NCBI GenBank assembly: GCA_002733415.1
Contig: NVVR01000001.1
Location: 258,493 to 322,492, forward strand
DNA: 64,000 nt
From: Kordia sp.
Lineage (GTDB): Bacteria > Bacteroidota > Bacteroidia > Flavobacteriales > Flavobacteriaceae
Reading direction: 5' to 3'
Shown: positions 1 to 8,241 of the stretch, piece after piece
How the letters are laid out: each line of letters opens with the position of its first letter
Position numbering within the stretch: position 1 is the first letter of the stretch
Notes under the pieces: generated by a model
The model's input: the letters and a program-made list of their open reading frames with translations, nothing else
Database searches by the model: none
What the model was told of the DNA's origin: nothing
Program-made: the position numbers and the translations under genes

Positions 1-3000
1 TATGACCCAAATAATGCCTTAGATGGGCTTTTTGAAACTAATCCGCAAGATAACTGGGCAGGGATAACACGCCAATTGACTACCACGGACTTTGAACAAT
101 CAAACGTTGAGTTTATGGAGTTTTGGGTGCAAGATCCATATTATGATAATGTAGAATTAGTTTCTACAGGAGGAAAATTAACGATAAATTTAGGGAGTGT
201 TTCTGAAGATATTTTAAGAGATGGGCGGAAATTATATGAAAATGGATTGCCTGAAGATGGTTCTGTTTTGCCTACAGATGTAACGAGTACACCTTGGGGG
301 AATGTTCCGACAAATCAAGCGTTGATTTATGCCTTTGATTCAGAAGGAGCCGCGAGAACAAATCAAGATGTTGGTCTAGATGGGTTGATTGATAGTAAAG
401 AAGGGGCAGTTTACACCGTAAATGCGTCATCAGATGATCCTGCAGGAGATAACTATGTATATTATTTAAATACTCCGGGTACTATTTTAGAACGTTATTA
501 TAATTATAATGGTACAGAAGGGAATTCTCCGGTAAGTGTTTCTGACACAAATAGAGGCTCTACTACATTGCCAGATGTTGAGGATTTGAATAGAGATAAT
601 ACCATGAATACCATAGATAGTTATTATCAATATGAATTGGATATTACTCCCGGAATGGATTTAAACTCAAATTTCGTTAGAGATATTAAAACAAGAAATG
701 TATCGTTGCCCAATGGTACGACAAAAGGAGTGCGATGGATTCAGTTTAGAGTGCCGCTTAGAGGTGCACATGCGCAGTCAGTTAACGGTATAAGTGATTT
801 TAGATCAATACGATTTATGCGTATGTTTTTAAGTGATTTTAATGAAGATGTAGTACTTCGTTTTGGAACATTGGAGTTAGTAAGAGGAGACTGGAGAACA
901 TACACGCAATCCTTAGAAGGTACAGATGATCCAGTAGACGACCCAACTTCTTTTGAAGTAGGGGCTGTAAATACTCAAGAAAACCCTAGTTATGTAATGC
1001 CTCCAGGAATTGAGTTGGAAGAGATCTTTAGTAATAATTCGGTGTTGCGTCAAAATGAACAGTCTTTATCAGTTCGTGTAAATGAATTAGAGGTGAAAGA
1101 TTCAAGAGCGGTGTATAAAAACATCAGTATAGACATGTTGCAGTTTAAAAAAATGCGAATGTTTATCCATGCTGAAAATTTTTCTGATGCTGAAATACTT
1201 GGAGATAGGGATTTAGCTGCTTTTATTCGTATGGGTGGGGATTTAATCAATAACTATTACCAAATAGAAGTTCCGTTAAGGCCGTCTGTTGCTAGTGTAT
1301 CGGCAACTGAAGTTTGGCCAGTTGAAAATGAAATAGATTTACAATTAGATATCTTAAAACAAATAAAAGCATCAAGGATATCAGCTTCTGTATTTGAAAC
1401 AAGTATAAAGTATATTGATGTGCATAAAGATTCTGGTGAATTTATTCCTGTAACTTTGGATGGTGATGATCTGCCTACTACTACAATAGGGTCAGATATT
1501 AGGTATAGAATAGCAATAAAAGGGAATCCTAGTTTAGGGAGTATTCGTAATTTAATGCTTGGAGTAAAAAACAATAGCAATACCCTTGTAAGTGGAGAAG
1601 TGTGGTTTAATGAATTGCGTTTATCTGATATGGATAATAAAGGAGGCTGGGCAGCATTGTTAAGTGCCGATGCTAATATTGCTGACTTTGCTACAGTGTC
1701 TGCTTCTGGTAAAAGAAGCACTATAGGTTTTGGTTCGTTAGAGCAAGGGCCAAATGAACGAAGTAGAGATGATGTAAAACAATATGATGTTGTAACAAAC
1801 TTAAACATCGGGCAGTTGTTACCTAAAAAATGGGGGATTAAAATACCATTTAATTATGGGGTTGGAGAAGAGGTAATTACACCTAAATATGACCCGTTGT
1901 ATCAAGATTTAGAATTACAAACTATTATAGATCAAGATCCAGATAATGAAGATTTCTATAAAGAACGTGCAGAAGACTATACAAAAAGAAAAAGTATCAA
2001 CTTTATTGGAGTAAGGAAAGAACGTACTGGTGACGCAAAACCAAGAGTTTATGATATTGAGAATTTTACAGCATCGTATTCATATAACCAAGTGAATCAC
2101 CGTGATTATGAAGTTCAGAATTATTTGGAACAAAATGTACGAACTGGTTTAACCTATGGATTTGGCTTCCCGGAAAAATCTATTGAGCCGTTAAAGAAAA
2201 TGAAATTCACCAATAGGAGTAAGTATTACAAAATATTAAAAGATATAAACTTCAATCTATTACCATCAAATATTTCTTTTAACTCGAATTTCTCTAGACT
2301 ATATAATAAACAACGTTTTAGAGATGTGAATGATGTTGAAGGAATTCCGTTACCTGATTTATATAAGCGTAATTATATGTTTGATTGGCAGTATAATATT
2401 CAACATAATTTAACGAAGAAATTACGCTTTAATTTTTCTGCGACCCGTAATAACATTGTTAAAAATTATATTACACAAACAAATGGTGTAGGTGTTGTGA
2501 ATAATGAGTTAAATGTTTGGGATGGATTCTTTGAAACAGGAGATCCTAATTTGCATTCCCAACAATTTCAGCTAAATTATGAGTTGCCTTTTGATAAACT
2601 GCCAATGCTAAGCTTCTTGAAATCTACCTATTCATATACTGGGGATTTTCAATGGCAAAAAGGTTCTGATGCCCTAACTGAGGTTGAAGAACTTGATGAG
2701 TTTGATGTTGGAACAGGAAATACATTTAATTTAGGTAATTCAGTTCAAAACGGACAAACACATGACTTGAATTCTTCTTTGGATATGAAGAAGTTTTACA
2801 AGTATATTGGCTTAGAGAAGAAGAATTTCAAAAAAACCTATGCAAGAGCTTTAAAGCCTAAAAAAAAGAGGAAAACTAAGAAGCTAGAGCGTTTCAAGGC
2901 AAAAGATTCTTTATCAGAAAGTAAACAGTTAAAAGTAGATAAGAAAATAAAAACCTTGACAGCGCAATTAGGAGAGATTAAGGCTAAAGCTAGAACGAAG

Positions 3001-4398
3001 CCAAAAGCTAGTTTTTCTAATAAGTTATTCAATTTTGGAGTAGGAATGGTGACTTCAGTTAAAAAAATTCAAGTAAAATATACAGAGAATAGCGGTAGTT
3101 ATGTTCCTGGGTATACAAATGATGTAGGCTTCTTTGGTACGTTAAAGCCATCGTTAGGATATACATTTGGGACGCAATCGGATAATTTACGTCACGAAGC
3201 TGCAAAGAAGGGATGGTTGACATTGTATCCAGATTTTAATGAGCAATTTACAAGTTCAAAGAATAAGCAATTAAGTATTACTGCAAATGTTGAGCCTATT
3301 AAAAAGTTAAAGATCGATTTAAATGCTAATAGAACATATCAGCATAATTATACCGAAAATTACAGAATTAACGGGGCAGATATTAATGGTTTAAATGGAA
3401 CGTATGAAGCGTTAACGCCAAACACCTTTGGTAATTTTAACATATCTACCATTTTAATCAAAACAGCATTTACGAAAAGTGATGAAACTGGATCGGAAAC
3501 TTTCGAGTCGTTTAAATCTAATAGGAAAGAAATTGCTTTTCGATTAGCTAGACAAGCTGGTATTGATGTGAGTAATATTGCTAATTTAGATTCTGAAGGA
3601 TATCCTATTGGTTATGGTAAAACAAGCCAGCAAGTATTATTACCGTCATTTTTAGCAGCGTATTCAGGTAAGGATGTGAGTAAAGAGAAAACTGGAATAT
3701 TCAGAGATGTGCCATTACCAAACTGGTCAATGAAGTATACTGGGTTGATGGAAGTGAAATGGTTTAAGAGTAACTTTAAACGTTTTTCAGTAGCTCATGG
3801 ATATAAAGCTGGTTATACTGTAAATCAATTTAGAACAAATTTAGAATTACAAGCTGATCCTGGGAATAATATAGATCAAGCAGGGAATATTAAAAGCGCA
3901 ACAATTTTATCTAATGTTAACTTAACAGAGCAATTTAGTCCGCTATTTAAAATGGATATGGAAATGAAAAACTCTATTAAATTAAGTGCTGAAATGAAAA
4001 AGGATAGAGCCTTGTCATTAAGCTTAGACAATGGTTTGTTGACTGAAATAAAAGGAAAAGAATATGTTTTAGGGTTAGGGTATAGAATAAAAGACTTAAA
4101 GTTTAAAACACGATTATTAGGAGAGAAGCAAACACTATCAGGAGATTTAAATTTTAAATTGGATGTGTCATTACGCAAGAATAAAACTATCGTACGTTAT
4201 TTAGATATTGAGAACAATCAAATTACAGCAGGACAGACGTTATGGAGTGGTACTTTTAAAGCCGATTATGCTTTGAGTAAGAACTTTACTACATTGTTTT
4301 ATTTTGATTATACGTTCTCAGAATCAGAAATATCAACGTCATTTCCACAAACAACTATGAGGGGTGGATTTACATTACGATATAATTTTGGTAATTAA
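1..4398 (+). CDS. sprA: Cell surface protein SprA, C-terminal part (5' truncated by window edge)
   Basis: The frame is open from base 1 to the TAA at 4396-4398, giving 1465 residues without the N-terminus; full SprA proteins are about 2400 residues. SprA is the giant outer-membrane beta-barrel translocon of the type IX secretion system and is needed for gliding. What is visible fits: long runs of alternating beta-strand pattern, motifs such as WVQDPYYDN and VRWIQFRVPLR, a Lys-rich stretch around 2850-2970, and a C-terminal strand ending in RYNFGN, a typical barrel end. The in-frame TTG at base 76 should not be taken as the start, because the coding sequence upstream (YDPNNALDGLFETNPQDNW) is SprA-like. 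gcvH follows, an order I recall from F. johnsoniae. Confidence in the family is high. Confidence 0.95.
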   Translation, partial: YDPNNALDGLFETNPQDNWAGITRQLTTTDFEQSNVEFMEFWVQDPYYDNVELVSTGGKLTINLGSVSEDILRDGRKLYENGLPEDGSVLPTDVTSTPWGNVPTNQALIYAFDSEGAARTNQDVGLDGLIDSKEGAVYTVNASSDDPAGDNYVYYLNTPGTILERYYNYNGTEGNSPVSVSDTNRGSTTLPDVEDLNRDNTMNTIDSYYQYELDITPGMDLNSNFVRDIKTRNVSLPNGTTKGVRWIQFRVPLRGAHAQSVNGISDFRSIRFMRMFLSDFNEDVVLRFGTLELVRGDWRTYTQSLEGTDDPVDDPTSFEVGAVNTQENPSYVMPPGIELEEIFSNNSVLRQNEQSLSVRVNELEVKDSRAVYKNISIDMLQFKKMRMFIHAENFSDAEILGDRDLAAFIRMGGDLINNYYQIEVPLRPSVASVSATEVWPVENEIDLQLDILKQIKASRISASVFETSIKYIDVHKDSGEFIPVTLDGDDLPTTTIGSDIRYRIAIKGNPSLGSIRNLMLGVKNNSNTLVSGEVWFNELRLSDMDNKGGWAALLSADANIADFATVSASGKRSTIGFGSLEQGPNERSRDDVKQYDVVTNLNIGQLLPKKWGIKIPFNYGVGEEVITPKYDPLYQDLELQTIIDQDPDNEDFYKERAEDYTKRKSINFIGVRKERTGDAKPRVYDIENFTASYSYNQVNHRDYEVQNYLEQNVRTGLTYGFGFPEKSIEPLKKMKFTNRSKYYKILKDINFNLLPSNISFNSNFSRLYNKQRFRDVNDVEGIPLPDLYKRNYMFDWQYNIQHNLTKKLRFNFSATRNNIVKNYITQTNGVGVVNNELNVWDGFFETGDPNLHSQQFQLNYELPFDKLPMLSFLKSTYSYTGDFQWQKGSDALTEVEELDEFDVGTGNTFNLGNSVQNGQTHDLNSSLDMKKFYKYIGLEKKNFKKTYARALKPKKKRKTKKLERFKAKDSLSESKQLKVDKKIKTLTAQLGEIKAKARTKPKASFSNKLFNFGVGMVTSVKKIQVKYTENSGSYVPGYTNDVGFFGTLKPSLGYTFGTQSDNLRHEAAKKGWLTLYPDFNEQFTSSKNKQLSITANVEPIKKLKIDLNANRTYQHNYTENYRINGADINGLNGTYEALTPNTFGNFNISTILIKTAFTKSDETGSETFESFKSNRKEIAFRLARQAGIDVSNIANLDSEGYPIGYGKTSQQVLLPSFLAAYSGKDVSKEKTGIFRDVPLPNWSMKYTGLMEVKWFKSNFKRFSVAHGYKAGYTVNQFRTNLELQADPGNNIDQAGNIKSATILSNVNLTEQFSPLFKMDMEMKNSIKLSAEMKKDRALSLSLDNGLLTEIKGKEYVLGLGYRIKDLKFKTRLLGEKQTLSGDLNFKLDVSLRKNKTIVRYLDIENNQITAGQTLWSGTFKADYALSKNFTTLFYFDYTFSESEISTSFPQTTMRGGFTLRYNFGN

Positions 4399-4430
4399 TT
4401 ATCAAATAATTAGAAATAATTAGCATTAAG

Positions 4431-4461
4431 TTTGAATAGTCAGAACTAAAAATTATTTTTG
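4431..4461 (+). promoter_or_regulatory. Bacteroidota-type promoter of gcvH
   Basis: TTTG at 4431-4434, a 19-bp spacer, and TATTTTTG at 4454-4461 match the -33/-7 consensus TTTG-N19-TAnnTTTG of Bacteroidota housekeeping promoters. It lies between the sprA stop and the gcvH ATG at 4495, leaving a leader of about 27 nt. This suggests gcvH is transcribed independently of sprA. Confidence 0.65.
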
Positions 4462-4494
4462 TCAAGAATTAAAAATTATTAAACATACGGTACA

Positions 4495-4875
4495 ATGAAT
4501 TTTCCAGAAGAATTAAAATATACAAAAGATCACGAGTGGATCAAGGTTGATGGTGATGTAATAACAATCGGGATTACTGATTTTGCTCAAAAAGAATTAG
4601 GTGATATTGTTTATGTTGAAGTAGATACTTTAGACGAAACACTAGAACAAGAAGAGGTTTTTGGAACTGTTGAAGCGGTTAAAACTGTTTCGGATTTGTT
4701 TTTGCCAATTGCAGGAGAAATTATTGAGTTTAATGAGTCATTAGAAGATGAACCAGAAAAAGTTAATACAGATCCTTATGGAGATGGTTGGATGGTTAAA
4801 GTAAAAGTTAGTGATATTTCTCAATTAGAAGAGTTATTAACTGTAGGGGCATATAAAGAATTAATTGGTGCTTAA
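4495..4875 (+). CDS. gcvH: Glycine cleavage system H protein
   Basis: This is the lipoylated carrier protein of the glycine cleavage complex, which shuttles the aminomethyl group between the P, T and L proteins in the cytosol. The 126-residue length is typical. The opening [14 protein letters not shown] and the lipoylation motif [11 protein letters not shown] are diagnostic; Lys63 is the expected lipoyl lysine. The C-terminal [14 protein letters not shown] is also conserved. It sits directly after sprA and overlaps the next gene by about 11 bp. Its own promoter is at 4431-4461. The neighbourhood says nothing about glycine metabolism; the position appears to be family synteny rather than functional coupling. 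Confidence 0.97.
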   Translation: MNFPEELKYTKDHEWIKVDGDVITIGITDFAQKELGDIVYVEVDTLDETLEQEEVFGTVEAVKTVSDLFLPIAGEIIEFNESLEDEPEKVNTDPYGDGWMVKVKVSDISQLEELLTVGAYKELIGA

Positions 4876-5263
4876 TTTAAGTAAGCAAAAATTATTACTA
4901 TTAGCAATAACGTACACAATATTTGTGTACGTTATTAGTTTAATAAAGGTTCAGAGTCCTGTGAAAATTTCTATAAGTAATTTTGATAAAGTGGTGCACT
5001 TCGGAATCTATTTTGTTTTTACATTAGTTTGGTTTGCGTGCTTTTCAGGGCTAGAATTTAAAAAACGTATTTTTAAAGGAGTGTTTAAAGCGTCTTTGTT
5101 GGCTTTTTTTGTAGGGCTTAGTATAGAATTGCTTCAGGAATTTTTGCGAAAAGCACGTTCAGGAGATGTCTATGATGTATTGGCAAATAGCTTAGGGATA
5201 CTAATGGCGGTAGTTTTACTATATCAAATTAAAAAATATAGGGAGTTAAATTCAGTTAAATAG
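4865..5263 (+). CDS. VanZ-like small membrane protein
   Basis: A 132-residue membrane protein with four predicted helices and the VanZ-family pattern [17 protein letters not shown] followed by [28 protein letters not shown]. The conserved Asp/His near helix 2 and the E-x-x-Q...R-x-G-D-x-x-D-x-x-A-N motif are the family signature. No ATG precedes the conserved region; the start is TTG 4865 or GTG 4868, both inside the end of gcvH, which implies translational coupling. VanZ-type proteins are associated with glycopeptide or lipid-related phenotypes elsewhere, but the biochemical function of this small form is unknown. Confidence 0.85.
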   Translation: MVLNLSKQKLLLLAITYTIFVYVISLIKVQSPVKISISNFDKVVHFGIYFVFTLVWFACFSGLEFKKRIFKGVFKASLLAFFVGLSIELLQEFLRKARSGDVYDVLANSLGILMAVVLLYQIKKYRELNSVK

Positions 5264-5316
5264 TTGCGTATTTCACTAATATTTGGTTATTTTAGCGTCT
5301 ATAAATATAAAGTATA

Positions 5317-6039
5317 ATGGAATTAAAGAAAAATCCTAAGGCAGATATCAAAAAAAACAGCTCGTTTTATTACGCTGTTGGTGTTGCTGCTGTAATGTTA
5401 ATTACTTTTTTAGTATTAAATCATAAAACATACGATAAAATAGACTTCGATATTGCTTCGCTTGATATGGGTGAAATAGATGATGAAGAGATTCCGTTAA
5501 CGGAGATATTACAGACACCTCCACCACCTCCACCACCACCAGCAGCTCCAGAAGTTATTGAGATAGTTGAAGATGAAGAGGAAATTGAGGAAACTGTAAT
5601 AGAATCTACTGAAACGGATGACAATGAAGAGATTGTTGAGATCGAAGAAGTTGAAGTTGATGAAGTAGAGGAGGATGTAGAAGTTCCTTTTTCAATTATT
5701 GAAAACGTTGCTGTTTTCCCTGGTTGTGAAAGAAAAAAGAACAATGCGGAGCGTAAAAAATGTATGTCTGAAAAGATATCAAAGTTTATCAATAAAAAAT
5801 TCAATACTGATTTAGCTGCTGATTTAGGGTTGACTGGTCGCCAGAAAATATTTGTTGGTTTTAAGGTTGATAAAAAAGGGAATGTTGTAGAGGTGAATGC
5901 GAGAGCTCCACACCCAGAGTTAAAAAAAGAAATGATTCGTGTAATAAAATCATTACCTAAAATGAAACCTGGTAGACAAAGAGGTAAAGCAGTTAAAATG
6001 CCTTTCTCTATTCCAGTAATTTTCCAAGTAGAAGATTAA
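5317..6039 (+). CDS. TonB family energy transducer (paralogue 1, polyproline/acidic linker)
   Basis: A 240-residue inner-membrane-anchored TonB-like protein that would carry proton-motive energy to outer-membrane receptors. Order: basic N-terminus, one membrane helix (about 18-35), an eight-proline run (68-75), a strongly acidic linker (about 82-123), a small module with VFPGCE (Cys137) and a second Cys149, then a TonB C-terminal domain (about 160-240) with ARAPHPELKKE. The linker is Glu/Asp-rich rather than the Pro-Lys/Pro-Glu of classical TonB. It is the first of three tandem paralogues and ends at a strong terminator. A possible weak promoter, TTG 5264-5266 with TATTTTAG 5288-5295, lies between vanZ and this gene. 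Confidence 0.9.
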   Translation: MELKKNPKADIKKNSSFYYAVGVAAVMLITFLVLNHKTYDKIDFDIASLDMGEIDDEEIPLTEILQTPPPPPPPPAAPEVIEIVEDEEEIEETVIESTETDDNEEIVEIEEVEVDEVEEDVEVPFSIIENVAVFPGCERKKNNAERKKCMSEKISKFINKKFNTDLAADLGLTGRQKIFVGFKVDKKGNVVEVNARAPHPELKKEMIRVIKSLPKMKPGRQRGKAVKMPFSIPVIFQVED

Positions 6040-6092
6040 TCTCACTTGTGGATTTAAGTAAATAGTATTTAATCCATAATTATATAATTAAA

Positions 6093-6122
6093 AATCCCGA
6101 GCAATGCTCGGGATTTTTTTTT
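6093..6122 (+). terminator. Rho-independent terminator after tonB paralogue 1
   Basis: A 10-bp perfect stem (AATCCCGAGC, 6093-6102, with GCTCGGGATT, 6106-6115), a 3-nt loop and a run of T residues to 6122. It separates paralogue 1 from paralogue 2. Confidence 0.92.
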
Positions 6123-6236
6123 GGTACACTTCTTGTGTTTAGAATTCCTAACATTAAGTTTTTCTTAACAAAAAAGTTGGCGCTATTTAAGTAAGAGAAA
6201 AACTGTAATGATTCTTTTAACTAAAACCATATAATT

Positions 6237-7028
6237 ATGAATTTAAACATGCTAAAAAAAAAGCAAGCTACTAAAGAAGTAAAACTCTCTTTAAGAGAAA
6301 AGAAGCATCAAGCAAATTTACGAAAAAACAACGGACTCTATTTTCAAATAGGGCTAATTGCTACACTGTTTATCGTGTTTGGACTATTTCAGATGAAATT
6401 TGTTACAAGTATTCCAGAAATAGGCCCAGCCGTTGTAGGTAATATAGAGACATTTGAGATTGCACCTGTTGATTACATTATTGAAGAAAATATTCAAAAA
6501 AAAGTAGAAAAGCAGCCTGTAAAAACACAGCCAACTTCTTTAGAAAACCCTAAAATTATTGAAGATGATGAATTGATAATTGAAACAGTAATAGATACTG
6601 AGCCGGTGGTTGTAGAATCGGCTCCAGAGATTGGTGATATTGATGTTGTTGAAGTTGAAACTGTTATTGATACCTTTCATGTTTCACTAGTTAGTGATTA
6701 TCCTGAGTATCCCGGATGTGATAAGTTTTCTGATAAAAAAAGAAAATTTAAATGCTTTCAACAAAAAATAGCGAAACATATTCAAAGAAATTTTGATAGT
6801 GATATAGCTGCCGAAAATGGACTTACAGGAATGCAGAAAATAACAATAGTATTTACAATTAATCACGAAGGCGATATTGTAGATGTTAAAGCAAGAGCGC
6901 CACATCCTGAATTGCAAAAAGAAGCCGTAAAAGCTGTGATGTCTTTGCCAAAAATGAAGCCAGCTAAACAAGGGTATAAAAAAGTAAATGTAACTTATGC
7001 TTTGCCGTTACTTTTTAAAGTAGATTAA
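6237..7028 (+). CDS. TonB family energy transducer (paralogue 2)
   Basis: A 263-residue paralogue of the preceding gene. It has a Lys/Arg-rich cytoplasmic N-terminus of about 33 residues containing LSLREKKHQANLRK, one membrane helix (about 36-51), an acidic/valine-rich periplasmic linker without a polyproline run, the YPGC module (Cys161, Cys173) and a TonB C-terminal domain with ARAPHPELQKEAV and LPKMKPAKQG. The closest relative in the window is paralogue 3, sharing the SLREKK tail and FGLFQMKF helix end. An in-frame ATG at 6249 is an alternative start. It is flanked by terminators on both sides, so it is probably a single-gene transcript. Confidence 0.9.
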   Translation: MNLNMLKKKQATKEVKLSLREKKHQANLRKNNGLYFQIGLIATLFIVFGLFQMKFVTSIPEIGPAVVGNIETFEIAPVDYIIEENIQKKVEKQPVKTQPTSLENPKIIEDDELIIETVIDTEPVVVESAPEIGDIDVVEVETVIDTFHVSLVSDYPEYPGCDKFSDKKRKFKCFQQKIAKHIQRNFDSDIAAENGLTGMQKITIVFTINHEGDIVDVKARAPHPELQKEAVKAVMSLPKMKPAKQGYKKVNVTYALPLLFKVD

Positions 7029-7050
7029 CATCAATATTTAATATTTTAAA

Positions 7051-7085
7051 CAAAAAGACTATCTTTTAAGATAGTCTTTTTGTTT
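7051..7085 (+). terminator. Terminator after tonB paralogue 2
   Basis: A 15-bp inverted repeat (7051-7065 with 7068-7082) containing AAAAAGACTATCTT, with the T-rich 3' arm continuing to 7085. It lies 22 bp downstream of the stop codon. Confidence 0.88.
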
Positions 7086-7263
7086 ATTATTATAATCGCT
7101 TATAATATCCTTATAGATAGGTGCTTGGCTGTGTGTTCTTTTTGTTTGTTTGGAATACTTATTGTATATTATATAGTGTATTAATTGTTCTGGAGTGAGT
7201 CACGGTTTACGCTTAATGAATGTTTAATAAAGGTGTTTTTTTTAAATTTAATAACACTGAATT

Positions 7264-8055
7264 ATGAAACAACATGTTGAAAAAATAAATAAGGGTGCGA
7301 AAAAGCTAAAAATGTCATTGAGGGAAAAGAAGCGTTTGTCAAATGTACAACGAAGCTATGGCCTTTATTTTCAAGCAGGTTTAGTGACAGTGTTGCTTGT
7401 TGTATTTGGTTTGTTTCAAATGAAATTTGAAAAGAAGGATGTTGTAGTTCGTAAAGCAATTATTGATATGTCTTCAGATGACAATATTGTCCCGCCTGAA
7501 TTTATTGTAGAACGTGAAATTCCTAAGCTCTTGGATCAAGTGCAAAGAGTTCATATTCAGGAGTTAACTACTATTATGGTTGTTGATGATGATGAGGATG
7601 TTTTGCCTGTTGTAATTTATGATTCCTCAGTAATAGCTGATAGGACTCCCCGTGTGATTGATATTGAGGTTGAGGAGGTGGAAGAGGTAGTAGAGCCGAT
7701 ACCTATTTCCCTAGTAAGTGATATGCCGGTTTATCCAGGGTGTGAAATTTTCACGGATAAGAAAAAACTAGTTGATTGTATGTCTCAAAAAATTAAAAAA
7801 CATATTAATAAAGTGTTTAATACTGAAATAGCTATTGAATATGGAATAAGTGGAAGGCAAAAGGTTTTAGTGACATTTGTAATAAATACAAAAGGACAGG
7901 TAGTTAATGTTAGGGCAAGAGCGCCACATCCTGAGTTGAAAAAAGAGGTTATTAAGGTGGTGAGCTCATTGCCCAATATGAAGCCAGCTAAACAAGGGTT
8001 TAAAGTGGTTAGTGTTACTTATGCGCTTCCAGTTGTATTTCAAGTGAATGATTAG
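7264..8055 (+). CDS. TonB family energy transducer (paralogue 3)
   Basis: A 263-residue TonB-like protein, same length and layout as paralogue 2: basic N-terminus with MSLREKKRLSNVQRSYGLYF, a membrane helix (about 36-51), an acidic linker with VEEVEEVVEPIP, the VYPGCE module (Cys160, Cys172) and a TonB C-terminal domain containing GRQKVLVTFVIN and ARAPHPELKKEV. The linker differs strongly from its sister while both ends are conserved, as expected when the linker only needs to span the periplasm. I saw no clear TAnnTTTG promoter in the 180 bp upstream. Partner receptors cannot be assigned from the sequence. Confidence 0.9.
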   Translation: MKQHVEKINKGAKKLKMSLREKKRLSNVQRSYGLYFQAGLVTVLLVVFGLFQMKFEKKDVVVRKAIIDMSSDDNIVPPEFIVEREIPKLLDQVQRVHIQELTTIMVVDDDEDVLPVVIYDSSVIADRTPRVIDIEVEEVEEVVEPIPISLVSDMPVYPGCEIFTDKKKLVDCMSQKIKKHINKVFNTEIAIEYGISGRQKVLVTFVINTKGQVVNVRARAPHPELKKEVIKVVSSLPNMKPAKQGFKVVSVTYALPVVFQVND

Positions 8056-8241
8056 TACTAGTGCATTATTAGTTAGTTTACTATAATAACTAAAAAGTGT
8101 TTCTTTGTTATATTACGTTTATAAATATTGTTTTATGTTTTCTTTAAATGTGTTAAACCCTGTTCTTTGAGTAGGATTTTTTTATGCTCCAAAAGCGGAT
8201 AAAAAGTATTTGTTGTATTTTCGCTGAATCAAATAAATCAC

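Noticed and set aside
1257-1808. 183-codon open frame on the minus strand inside sprA
   Set aside because: It is antisense to strongly conserved SprA sequence and has no recognisable protein features.
5421-5804. Ser/Thr-rich minus-strand frame opposite tonB paralogue 1
   Set aside because: Its low complexity merely mirrors the acidic Glu/Asp linker codons of the real gene.
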